Shown here piece after piece: positions 10,849 to 20,364 of a stretch of 64,000 nucleotides of DNA. Within the stretch, counting starts at the first letter, position 1; each line of letters begins with the position of its first letter. The notes under the pieces are model-generated. The model was not told the origin of the DNA. It did no database searches and saw only the letters and a program-made list of their open reading frames with translations. This DNA is from Antilocapra americana (taxonomy: Eukaryota; Chordata; Mammalia; Artiodactyla; Antilocapridae), in assembly GCA_007570785.1 (NCBI GenBank), contig ML660774.1, forward strand, positions 12,120,476 to 12,184,475. Direction: 5' to 3'. A program made the translations under genes and the position numbers.

Positions 10849-13303
10849 CCAACAACACAAGAGAAGATTCTATACATGGATATCACCAGATGGTCAATAA
10901 TGAAATCAAATTGATTGTATTCTTTGCAGCTAAAGAATATCTATGCATTCAGTAAAAACAAGACCAGGAGCTGACTGTGGCTCAGATATTGAACTCCTTA
11001 TTGGCAAATTCAGACTTAAATTGAAGAAAATAGGGAAAACCACTAGACCATTCAGGTATGACCCAAATCAAATCTCTTATGATTATACAGTGAAAGTGAT
11101 AAAAATAGATTCAAGGGATTAGATCTGATAGACAGAGTGCCTGAAGAACTATGGATGGAGGTTTGTGACATGGAACAGGAGACAGGGATCAAGACCATCC
11201 CCAAGAAAAAGAAATGCAAAAAGGCAAAGCATTTGTCAGAGGGGGCTTTATAAATAGCTAAGAGAAGAAGAGAAGATAAACGCAAAGGAGAAAAGGAAAG
11301 ACATACCCATCTGAATGCAGAGTTCCAAAGAATAGCAAGGAGAGATAAGAAAGTCATTCTCAGTGATCAGTGCAAAGAAATAGAGGAAAAACAATAGAAT
11401 GGGAAAGACTAGAGATCTCTTCAAGAAAATTAGAGATACCAAAGGAACATTTCATGCAAACATGGGCTCAATAAAGGACAGAAATGGTATGGACCTAACA
11501 GAAGCAGAAGATATTAAGAAGAGGTGGCAAGAATACACAAAAGTACTATACAAAAAAGATCTGCCTGACCCAGATAAGCACGATGGTGTGATCACTCTCC
11601 CAGAGTCAGACATGCTGGAATGTGAAGTCAAGTGGGCCGTAGGAAGCATCACTACAACAAAGCTCATGGAAGTAATGGAATCCAGTCGAACTGTTTCAAG
11701 TCCTGAATGATGATGCTGTGAAAGTGCTGTGCTCAATATGCCAGCAGGTTTGGAAAACTCAGCAATGGCCACAGGACTGGAAAAGGTTAGTTTTCATTCC
11801 AATCCCAAAGAAAGGCAATGCCAAAGTATGTTCAAAGTACCACACAATTTCACTCATCTCACATGCTAGTAAAGTAATTCTCAAAATTCTCCAAGCCAGG
11901 CTTCAACAGTACATGAATTGAGAAATTCCAGATGTTCAACCTGGATTTAGAAAAAGCAGAGGAACCAGAGATCAAATTGCCAACATCTGTGGTCATTGAA
12001 AAAGCAAGAGAATATCAAAAACATCTACTTCTGCTCTTTGATTATGCCAAAGCCTTTGACTGTGTGGATCACAACAAAGTGTGGAAAACTCTTCAAAAGA
12101 TGAGAATACCAGACCACCTGGAGAAGGGACTAAGACGGCGCAGGAATAGGACGGGAAGACCACTTTCTCCCCAACAAATATAACAAAAGAACATTTAAAA
12201 GCTGAACAAACTCCACAAAACAATTTCTGAATGCTGGCAGAGGACATCAGGCACCCAGAAAGACAGTCTATTGCCTTCGAAAGAAGGTAGGACAAAATAT
12301 TAAAAGTAAAAAACAGACCACCTTACCTCCCTCCTGAGAAACCTGTATGCAGGTCAGGAAGCAATAGTTAGAACTGGACATGGAACGACAGACTTGTTCC
12401 AAATTGGGAAAGGAATACTTCAAGGCTGTATATTGTCATCCTGGTTATTTAACTTATATGCAGAGTACATCATGAGAAACACTGGGCTGGATGAAGCACA
12501 AGCTGGAATCCAGATTTTCAGGAGTCATATCAATAACCTCAGATAGGCAGATGACACCACCCTTATGGCAGAAAGCGAAGAAGAACTAAAAAGCCTCTTG
12601 ATGAAAGGGAAAGAAGAGAGTGAAAAAGATGACTTACAACTCAATGTTCAAAAAACGAAGATCATGGGATCTAGTCCCATCACTTCCTGATGAATATAAG
12701 GGGAAAAAATGGAAACAGTGACATATTTTATTTTCTTGGGCTCCAAAATTACTGCAGATGGTGACCGCAGTCATGAAATTAAAAGACACTTGCTCCTTGG
12801 AAGAATAGCTATGACCAACCTAGACAGCATGTTAATAAGCAAAGACATTACTTTGTCAACAATGGTCTGTCTAGTCAGAGCTCTGGTTGCTCCAGTAGTC
12901 ATGTAAGAGTTGGACTATAAAGAAAGCTTAGCACCAAAGAATTGATGCTTTTGAATTTCGTGTTGGAGAAGGCTGTTGAGAATCCCTTCGAATGCACAGA
13001 GATCCAACCAGTACATCCTAAAGGAAATCAGTCCTAATATTCATTGGAAGAACTGTTGCTAAAGCTGAAATGCCAATACTTGGCCACCTGATGCGAAGAA
13101 CTGACTCACTGGAAAAGACCTCGATGCTGGGAACCACTGAACAGAGGAGAAGGGGATGACAGAGGATGAGATCTTGGGATGGAATTGCTGACTCAATGGA
13201 CATGAGTTTGAGCAAGCTTCTGTAGCTGGTGATAGACAAGCCGGGCGTGTGCAGTCCAAAGGGTCTCAAATAGTGGACATGACTGAGTGACTGAACTGAA
13301 CTG
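10849..13303 (+). mobile_element. outer BovB LINE, 3' part with reverse transcriptase
   Basis: This continues the outer BovB beyond the inner insertion. The endonuclease end (caagaccaggagctgactg, near 10960) is followed by the linker (11280-11540), RT fingers (11540-11900), a FDYAKAFDCVDH motif at about 12036-12072, and the palm. The YADD tyrosine codon is a TAG stop at 12544-12546, with Ala-Asp-Asp kept. The C-terminal region follows, then the 3' tail ending actgaactgaactg before 13304. It is interrupted at 12120-12313 by a small insert with its own TSD. The terminal TSD attcatagtgg at 13304-13314 pairs with 6967-6977. Confidence 0.92.
12120..12313 (+). mobile_element. short insert resembling the 5' end of a bovine L1
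   Basis: A 194-bp segment interrupts the BovB RT. The 10-bp duplication cagaccacct at 12110-12119 and 12314-12323 flanks it, so it is a genuine retroposed insertion. From memory, its sequence follows the first part of the ruminant L1 5' UTR. It begins ggagaagggactaagacgg, where taagacggcg corresponds to the L1 YY1/initiator word (aagatggcgg), continues through agaccactttctcccc and aggacatcaggcacccaga, and ends in an A-rich run (aaaagtaaaaaa). No L1 ORF or 3' UTR follows. It could be a short prematurely ended L1 transcript or a small family built from the L1 promoter. The insertion itself is clear; the family assignment is less so. Confidence 0.65.
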
Positions 13304-13570
13304 ATTCATAGTGGCTCTATTTGTCGTAGTTAAAAACCAGAAACAACCAATATTCTATTAACTATTAAATGGATAGAAATTAGAAGTATAATCACTCAGT
13401 AAAAAGGAATGCATTATTGATTTATGTAGCAGTATGAATGGATCTCAAAATGATTATAGTAGTGAATGAAAAAAGGAAATTGAGTACATACTGTATAATC
13501 CATTTATATGAAGTGCAAACCTGTCTGTCATAATAGAAAGCAGATTAGTTGCCTGAGGATAGGATAGAGC
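13304..13570 (+). mobile_element. old L1 LINE, 3' part (continuation)
   Basis: After the BovB the interrupted L1 resumes with attcatagtggctctattt and the conserved ORF2-3' block of old L1s: aaaaaccagaaacaaccaa, aaaaaggaatgcattatt, atctcaaaatgattatag and tgtataatccatttatatg. The L1 appears to fade out by about 13570. Confidence 0.8.
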
Positions 13571-13673
13571 TAAACAGATTTTAACTGTTATTGTTAGCCT
13601 CTCAACCCCACAAATAATGAAGGAATGAAGCAGAGGAGGAGGTATCCTGAGTTTAAATTGAAAAAGACTGAGA

Positions 13674-13843
13674 GGGACTTCCCTGGTGGTCCAGTGGTAA
13701 AGACTCTGTGCTTTCAATGCAGAGGGCACAGCTTTGATCTCTGGTCAGGGAACTAAGATCCTGTATGCCTTGTGGCATGGTGAATAAATAAAGTAGATAA
13801 GCAGCAAGGATTTCCTTTGTAGCACAGGGAACTATATTTTTTA
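13674..13843 (+). mobile_element. CHR-type SINE with an L1-like 3' extension
   Basis: The head gggacttccctggtggtcca, the gctttgatctctggtcaggg block and ccttgtggcatggtgaataa identify a CHR SINE. A perfect 13-bp duplication, aaaaagactgaga, lies at 13661-13673 and 13844-13856. Between the usual SINE end (about 13790) and the right TSD are about 50 more bases, including gtagcacagggaactatatt. That word is characteristic of the bovine L1 3' UTR. The insert therefore has an L1-like tail or a transduced extension. Confidence 0.85.
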
Positions 13844-13856
13844 AAAAAGACTGAGA

Positions 13857-14209
13857 AAACCCTAGTTATTTGTTTTGAGTGATCAATTCACTGTTGTTAC
13901 AGAGAATAAGATGTTGAAATTAAGGTTAAGCTATAGAAAAATAAGGAGTTTTATTTTTTTGCAACCTAGAGTGTCTTTTAAGCATCCTATCCCTTATGCA
14001 CACAAGCATTACTCCCAGCCCCACCCTTCACCCCCACACACTTCATCTATTTAAGTCTTGTTTTGCTTTTCCCCATGTTTGATCAGTTATTATTTCATAG
14101 TGCTATTTTTCAAATGCTAATTTCTAAGTCTGCCAAAAGTCAGCAATGAGATTAAAAAGCAAGATCACTGTAGGAACCCTAACATGCATTTCATGTGCCC
14201 TTTTCTGTT
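13857..14209. other. unassigned sequence
   Basis: No family was recognised. A short C-rich stretch (ccccacccttcacccccaca) lies near 14019-14038. Confidence 0.45.
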
Positions 14210-14784
14210 TTCAGTTCAGTTCGGTTCAGTCCCTCAGTCGTGTCCGACTCTTTACAACCCCATGAACAACAGCATGCCAGGCCTCCCTGTCCATCACCAA
14301 CTTCCGGATTTACCCAAACCCATGTTCATTGAGTCGGTGATGCCATCCAGCCATCTTATTCTCTGTTGTCCCCTTCTCTTCCTACCCTCAATCTTTTCCA
14401 GCATTAGGGTCTTTTCAAATGAGTCAGCTCTTCGCATCAGGTGGCCAAAGTACTAGAGTTTCAGCTTAACATCAGTCCTTCCAATGAACACCCAGGACTG
14501 ATCTCCTTTTGGATGGACTGGTTGGATCTCCTTGCAGTCCAAGGGACTCTCAAGAGTCTTCTCCAAAAACAGTTCAAAAGCATCAGTTCTTCTGTGCTCA
14601 GCTTTCTTTATAGTCCAACTCTCACATCCATGCATGACTACTGGAAAAACCATAGCCTTGACTAGATGGACCTTTGTTGACAAAGTTATGTCTTTGCTTT
14701 TTAATATGCTGTCTAAGTTGGTCATAACTTTCCTTCCAAGGAGTAAGCGTCTTTTAATTTCATGGCTGCAGTCACCATCTACAT
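14210..14784 (-). mobile_element. BovB 3' end, 5'-truncated, minus strand
   Basis: It begins with the inverted BovB tail (tcagttcagttcggttcag) and runs through the C-terminal coding region, with cttccaatgaacacccagg and the antisense of the CESWTIKKAEHRRTD block. It stops abruptly after gctgcagtcaccatct. Length is about 575 bp, typical of strongly 5'-truncated BovB insertions. The 114-codon minus frame (14797-14453) is a remnant of the BovB C-terminus; the overlapping plus frames are shadows. Confidence 0.9.
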
Positions 14785-14885
14785 CTGCCTTACTCACTGT
14801 GTTCAGTGAATTCCAGTGATGGGCTCAAAGTACATATGATTTGTTGACTTTAGTAAAATCTTTTTATGTTTGACTAACTTTGGGC

Positions 14886-15095
14886 CAGGGTTTCCCAGGT
14901 GTCTTAGTGGTAAAGAATTTGCCTGCCAAGCAAGACTTGGGTTTGATCCCTTGGTTGGAAAGATCCCCTGGAGAAGGAAATGGCAATGCACTCCAGTATT
15001 CTTGCCTGGGAAATCCCATAGACAGAGGAGCCTGTTGGGCTACAGCCCATGGTGTCACACAAGAGTGGGATACAACTTAGTGACTAAACAACAAC
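14886..15095 (+). mobile_element. Bov-tA SINE, complete
   Basis: The tRNA-Glu-derived head has A-box gtcttagtggt and B-box ggtttgatccc. It is followed by the BovB-like body (ctggagaaggaaatggcaat, ctccagtattcttgcctgg) and the tail gtgactaaacaacaacaa. A perfect 10-bp duplication aactttgggc at 14876-14885 and 15096-15105 fixes the limits. Confidence 0.95.
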
Positions 15096-15105
15096 AACTT
15101 TGGGC

Positions 15106-15633
15106 AAAGAAGAGACAAATATTCCAGAGCCTGAAGGAACTTTGCCATGGTTTTCACCAGCAGATTTTACCATTTCCCATAGGAGTGAGCTTTGGAATTT
15201 GTGGGACTCTTCTAGTATTTTGAAGATGGGCTTAACTCTTGCAGTCATGAGGTAATCCTTCACAACCAAGAACTCCCTTGCCAAAGGCTAGTAGCACTAC
15301 CATGTAGAAACACTGAACTCTCGTCAATGTTGCTATATAGTAATAGAAATGGAGGCTGCATGGATGTTGTACAAAATGATCCTCCTGCTCTCTTAGTTGC
15401 ATTTCTCTTAACTGGAGGTATAGGCTCATATTTTATATACAGTTATGATCGTCTTGCAGTGGGTATTAGAGTATTTATCCACTTTAGCTGTGACCCTACC
15501 ACATCCCATTACCTTCACTACAGTGCCTTATGGCTTCCATACCAGGAACACTAGGAAAAGAGGCAGGTCATTTCATTACAAAGGTTAAGTAAATGGTCTA
15601 ATGTCAAAAGGGAAATGAAGACAGACAAAGTTA
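15106..15633. other. unassigned sequence
   Basis: No repeat or exon-like frame was recognised. The short open frames on both strands have no known motif. Confidence 0.45.
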
Positions 15634-15645
15634 GAGCCTACGACT

Positions 15646-15920
15646 GTTTTGCACGGGATTTCTCTAGTTGTGGTGAGTGGTAGCTACTCTTTATTGTGAT
15701 GTGCAGGCTTCTCATTGCGGTGGCCTCTCTTGTAGGGCACAGGCTCTAGGCTCATGGGCTTCAGTAGTTGTAGTTTTCGGGCTCTAGAGTGCAGGCTCAT
15801 TCGTTGTGGTGCACAAGCTTAGTTACTCCCTGATATGTGAGATCTTTCTGGACCAGGGATGAATCTGTGTCCCCTGTATTGACAGGCAGATTTCTACCTT
15901 TTGTGCCACCAGGGAAGTCT
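15646..15920 (-). mobile_element. long CHR-type SINE, minus strand
   Basis: The reverse complement is the longer CHR form. In the plus-strand reading, gcacaggctctaggctcatg, gggctctagagtgcaggctc and gtgccaccagggaagtc are all visible. A near-perfect 12-bp duplication (gagcctacgact at 15634-15645; gagcctaggact at 15921-15932, one mismatch) bounds it. Confidence 0.9.
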
Positions 15921-16054
15921 GAGCCTAGGACTTGTGGTTGTCACTTCAGGGCTTGTTCTAATAGTGAATCCAGATGTTAGCAATTTCTTTAAAATTACCA
16001 AATAATATAAATTAGAAAGGGATGTACATTTCTCCTTAAAATCATTGAGAAATA

Positions 16055-16273
16055 TGCGTGCTCAGTCGCTTCAGTCGTGTCCGAGTCTTTGTGGCCCCAT
16101 GAACTGTGGCCTGCCAGGCTCCTCTGTCCCTGGGATTCTCCAGGCAAGAATACTAGCATGGGTTGCCATGCCCTCCTCCAGGGGATCTTCCCAACCCAGG
16201 GATGGAACCTGCCTCTCCTGCATGTTCTGCATTACAGGCAGATTCTTTACTGCTGAGCCACTGGGGAAGCGCC
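16055..16273 (-). mobile_element. Bov-tA SINE, complete, minus strand
   Basis: The inverted tail and body (gcttcagtcgtgtccgagtc, gccaggctcctctgtccctg) lead to the inverted tRNA head (gattctttactgctgagcc). The perfect 12-bp duplication cattgagaaata at 16043-16054 and 16274-16285 defines the insertion. Confidence 0.95.
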
Positions 16274-16329
16274 CATTGAGAAATAAACGCTTGATATTTT
16301 ACACTTTACACTTGATTTGTTTATGTTTT

Positions 16330-16510
16330 TATTTGGAGATTAAGGATGTGGCCTCTGGAGTTGGACATTCCAGTTCTGCCACTTCTGTGCCAGTTTCTTT
16401 ATCTGTTAGAAGGGGGCAGTTTAGGACTATTTGGGGGATTATATAAAATAATTTATATCAAGTCTTTACCAATACCTAGACATGGTGAATCTTCAAAAAT
16501 TAGAATAATT
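16330..16510 (+). mobile_element. MIR SINE, old
   Basis: The segment follows the MIR consensus in order: a gtggcctctggagttggac block, ttctgccacttctgtgcc, a gtttctttatctgttag block and a degenerate 3' half. It is an ancient mammalian tRNA-SINE with no sign of recent activity. Confidence 0.7.
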
Positions 16511-16588
16511 TTGTTTAATCTCTGCAGGTTTTAATAAATGTAGTACAATTATGAGCCCCAAATCTATGGTTCCCTAGATTTTAAATTG

Positions 16589-16710
16589 TTGTTCAATTGC
16601 TAAGTCATGTCTGACTCTTTGCGAGCCCATGAACTGTAGCCCCTGAGGCTCTTCTGTCCGTGGGATTTCTCAGGTAAGAATACTGGAGTGGGTTGCCATT
16701 TCCTTCTCCA
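16589..16710 (-). mobile_element. Bov-tA SINE, 5'-truncated, minus strand
   Basis: It starts with the inverted tail (gttgttcaattgctaagtc) and runs through gactctttgcgagccc to ggttgccatttccttctcca, where it stops before the tRNA head. The flanks agattttaaatt (16577-16588) and agaattttaatt (16711-16722) look like a diverged TSD. Confidence 0.85.
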
Positions 16711-16722
16711 AGAATTTTAATT

Positions 16723-17142
16723 AATTGATAATAAAAGCCATGCAATTTTAAGACTGTTATATATGGTTATAAGAATCCTATATTGCCTTTGAAAATGACC
16801 TGATTGCCATGATTTTTGTCTTCTGACCCTGGAAAATGGCCAACCCACAGGGCTACTGGGGGATGAATAAGCCACACTCTGATGGCCTGACCACCGTGGT
16901 GATTTGTATGGTGTTGGGATTATGATAGTGTCCCTGTTAAATTTTTTCCATACTTCTAGACGTTTGCCTTTTTTCACTTTCTTCTATTAACTACATTTAC
17001 TTTAAAATGTATCATTGGTGACTGTGAGCTTTCCCACTCTTCTTGAAATATTGGGAAATTCTTTTCAAGTTTTGGTGGGCTTCAAATGTAAATAAGAGCT
17101 AATTATTGGCATTTTATTTTATAGCTCTTTGTATATATCACG
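16723..17142. other. unassigned sequence
   Basis: No repeat family was recognised. The open frame at 16717-16977 on the minus strand has no known motif. Confidence 0.4.
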
Positions 17143-17274
17143 GGTGGCATCACCGACTCAATGGACATGAGTTTGAACAAGTTCTGGGAGTTGGTGATGG
17201 ACAGGGAAGACTGGTGTGCTGCAGTCCATAGGGTCACATAGAGTTGGCCATGACTGAGCAACTGAACTGAACTG
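17143..17274 (+). mobile_element. BovB 3' tail, short
   Basis: The terminal ~130 bp of BovB: ggtggcatcaccgactcaat, a gagtttgaacaagttctggg block, a ctgcagtccatagggtcaca block and the closing gagcaactgaactgaactga. It is an extreme 5' truncation. Confidence 0.88.
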
Positions 17275-17936
17275 ATTTATCATGATATTTTATTGTGTAA
17301 GTCCCAAATGAGACTGTAGAAACCCAATTTTTGAATTATCCGCTAGGGGGAGGCCTTGTTCTTCCATTAAATGCGGCTTTTTCTTCCTTTTTTTTTTTTA
17401 ATGAAATTTTCATTTCCTCTCCCTGTGAAAAGTTGAATGCCTCAGTTCTGGTATTAAGAACTCTGCTGAAAGTCATGGTTGTAGCTTGACTCTTGTGAGG
17501 TTGACAGTGCAGAAGTCACTCAAGGAGAAAAGATATGTGTCGATCTGTGAACAGACTTTAGTTTCCTTCCTTCTTTATCTTTCCTGGGCTACTGAGGCAG
17601 CAGTCTCACACAAAACATTTTTCACAGAATGTCACACCACTCTAAAGGCTAAATCTGAAGTCTGTCCTCTGTCTCTTTACAGAGATGACTGGCTGAAGGA
17701 CCTTCCCGAATCACAAACACGCTTATTAGTGTTCAGCCCTTCACCACTTTGATGGAACTCTTCACAGTAAATGTAACAGTGATATGAATAAATGAACGTT
17801 TCTGACATTTTCAAGCAACTTTACAAAAACAGGAAGGTAACTTTTCAAAGCCCATTTGTATTCAAATTTTTTAATGGTTCCAAGTAACCAGCATTTCATA
17901 TCATCAAATTATATCACTTTTGTAATACACACATAG
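17275..17936. other. unassigned sequence with a CTCF-like word
   Basis: No repeat was recognised. A T run lies at about 17388-17399. At 17338-17354, tccgctagggggaggcc resembles the CTCF core on the plus strand. The 88-codon frame at 17486-17752 starts near a run of better codons but shows no domain I know. Confidence 0.4.
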
Positions 17937-18533
17937 AGTGGAAACAGTGACAGATGTTATTTTCTTGAGCTCAGGAATCACTGTGGACAGTGACTGCAGC
18001 CACAAAATTAAAAGATGCTTGCTCCTTGAAAGAGAAGCTATGACAAAGTAGACAGTGTATTAAAAAACCAGAGATATCACTTTGCCAGCAAAGGTTTGTA
18101 TAGTCAATGCTATGGTTTTTCCAGAGTCGTGTATGGGTATGAGAGTTGGACCATAAAGAAGGCTGAGTACTGAAGAATTGATGCTTTTGAATTGATGCTG
18201 GGGAAGACTCTTGAGAGTCCCTTGGACTGTATTTGAGATCAAACCAGTCAATCTTAAAGGAAATTAACCCTGAGTATTCATTGGAAGGACTGATGCTGAA
18301 GCTCCAATACTTTGTCCACCCGATGCAAAGAGCCAACTCATTGCTAAGAAAGATTGAGGGCAGGAGGAGAAGGGGGCAACAGAGGATGAGATGGATTGGA
18401 TGGCATCAGTGACTCAGTAGACATGAGTTTGAGCAAAGTCCAGAAGTTAGTGAAGGACAGGGAAACCTGGTGTGCTGCAGTCCATGAGGTTGCAGAGTTG
18501 GATGCGACTTAGCAGCTGAACAATGAACAATAT
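17937..18533 (+). mobile_element. BovB 3' end, 5'-truncated
   Basis: It begins at tggaaacagtgacagatg (antepenultimate coding block) and passes the YESWTIKKAEY-like block near 18140 and gacatgagtttgagcaaagt near 18420 to the tail. Flanks atagagtggaaa (17933-17944) and atagagtagaaa (18534-18545) differ at one base and look like the TSD; the element's first bases overlap the left copy. Many point changes suggest an older copy. Confidence 0.87.
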
Positions 18534-18654
18534 ATAGAGTAGAAAATGACAGTGCATAGTAGAAAATGGTAAGTGCTGACAGAGGTTTAAAGTCCACTTG
18601 GCTTAAGAAATCAAGGCTGGTTTAAAGCACAGTGATAGTTATCTGACGCTCAGT

Positions 18655-19285
18655 AAATTTGAAGTTAGGTGAAATGATGTGGCATCTACTTTGCAAAACT
18701 GTTTGGCAGTTTCTAGAAATGTTAAACATAAATAAATATATGACCCAACAGTTTCATTCCTAATTATCTCCCCAAGAGAAATGAAGTCATATATCCACAT
18801 AAAGACTTGTATGTAAGTGTTCATTAGCAGTATTATTCATGTTAGCTCCCAAGAAGGAGCCATCCATGATGTTTATCAACTTGTGAAGAGATAAACAAAA
18901 ACTGGTGTATTTGTACCACAGAATATTCTTGAGCAATGACAAGAAATAGAGTTGTGATGCATGCTACAGTGTGGATGACCTTCAAAACTACTGTATTAGG
19001 TGATAGAAGCTAGACACAGAAGATCATATATTGTAGAACTTTATTGAAAGAAAAGTCCACGATAGGTAAATTTATAATGACAGTGTGTAGATTAATTTTC
19101 TTGGGGAGTTGGAGTGGAAGCAAAGGGTACTTGCAGATAGACGTGAAGTTTCATTTTGGAGCTATTTAAGTGTTTTAAAATTGGATGGTGGTGATGATTA
19201 CACAACTCTGTACATTTGCTAGAAATCATTGAATTGTACATTTAAAATTTATTGTATGTATAAATCTCTTAAAAATTAGTAGAAT
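18655..19285 (+). mobile_element. old L1 LINE 3' end
   Basis: Old L1 ORF2-end and 3'-UTR blocks appear in order: ctgtttggcagtttctagaa, tatgacccaacagtttcatt, atccacataaagacttgtat, and attgaattgtacatttaaaa near the 3' end at about 19230. It is non-coding now. Confidence 0.8.
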
Positions 19286-19289
19286 GAAT

Positions 19290-20020
19290 CTGAAGATGAA
19301 ATGTTTTTATGAAAATTTGAAACATTCTTCCAGAGAGAAGAACTCACACTCACTAGATATTCTAGCTACCAGGTCATATCAGCTTCTTGTCTTAGTTTGA
19401 GAAAAAAGTAAGAAATTGTGACTCATTTCTGTCACCCTGGAAAAAACAGCTAGTGTTCCTAAATCAGAGCGTCGGAATTCAAGTCACGGGGCTTGTGTTT
19501 GCCTGTGACTGAAACATCGCTCTAAGTCACATAATCTACCCACACTGAACATGACAAGACTCTATCAGGTTTGGTTCTGTCTCTCAAGGAACATGAACAC
19601 CATGTTGTTTGCATATGTTGAGCAATTTAATGTTATTATTAAAAGTGAAGTGGATATGAAGAAAGTAATTTCTTTCCTGGTTAACTTCTGATAGACTTAA
19701 AACACTGTTCACCTTTCTCCATGTGACTTTGGGTAACTTCCTTTGCTATCATCTGGCCAGAACATTGTGTTTTTCTTTTTTTTTTCTGATATCAGTGGTG
19801 GTGGATTTATAGCATAACAGAGGTGTGAAAAGTTACTTAAGACAGAAATCTTAAGGAAAATATATGAAATTGAGGAATATTCACAAATATATTGATTATT
19901 TTCACCTGTAGAAATGAATCTCTTATTTCCCCCCAAATCCTATTCACCATTGCTACTATTTTGAGTCATTAAAAATATTTGAAATTTGTTTGATAAAATC
20001 CATTCAAAGCTTCAGATGTG
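19290..20020. other. unassigned sequence
   Basis: Nothing recognised apart from short T runs near 19770-19786. Confidence 0.4.
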
Positions 20021-20021
20021 G

Positions 20022-20105
20022 CTGATTCATGTTGATATGATGGAAACCATCACAATATTATAGAGTAATTATCCTCCAATTAAAAATAAAATAAAACAAC
20101 AAGAA
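20022..20105 (+). mobile_element. ruminant L1 3' terminus, short
   Basis: The segment ctgattcatgttgatatgat, then atcctccaattaaaaataaa, matches the last ~80 bp of ruminant L1 3' UTRs including the A-rich tail. It is an extremely truncated insertion. Confidence 0.75.
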
Positions 20106-20364
20106 ATGATGTGTTTGCCTATCTACTGGATTTATCTTTTTCATCTTGGAATGCAGAGATCTCTACTTGTGTCCCTTGGGCAATTTTCCTTGATGATATT
20201 GATTTGTGAATTTTTTTTCCTTCCTTCTTTTGGCCATGTTTTCACTGGCTTTAGAAACAGAAAATGTCAGTGGTTACAGTGATGACCAACAGAACTCTGC
20301 TTCTGTCTCTCAGCAACTTTTGTCAACATCTAGAATGTCTCTAATGGGGGATCAATAACTGACT

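Noticed and set aside
14205..14810. Possible TSD ctgttttcag / ctgtgttcag for the BovB at 14210
   Set aside because: The left copy overlaps the element's own tail and the right copy lies about 20 bases beyond the apparent 5' end, so the match is not convincing.
14889..14960. Genuine tRNA gene
   Set aside because: The A- and B-box words belong to the tRNA-derived head of the Bov-tA SINE; no intact cloverleaf was found, here or in the other SINE copies.
14870..15223. Frames with CLSGKEFACQ- or PRQEYWSAL-like peptides
   Set aside because: These are the usual translations of Bov-tA SINEs and recur at 33821-34015, 37850-38056, 44547-44796 and 61949-62188.
17486..17752. 88-codon frame in unique sequence
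   Set aside because: No known domain and no clear splice sites; it cannot be supported as an exon from sequence alone.
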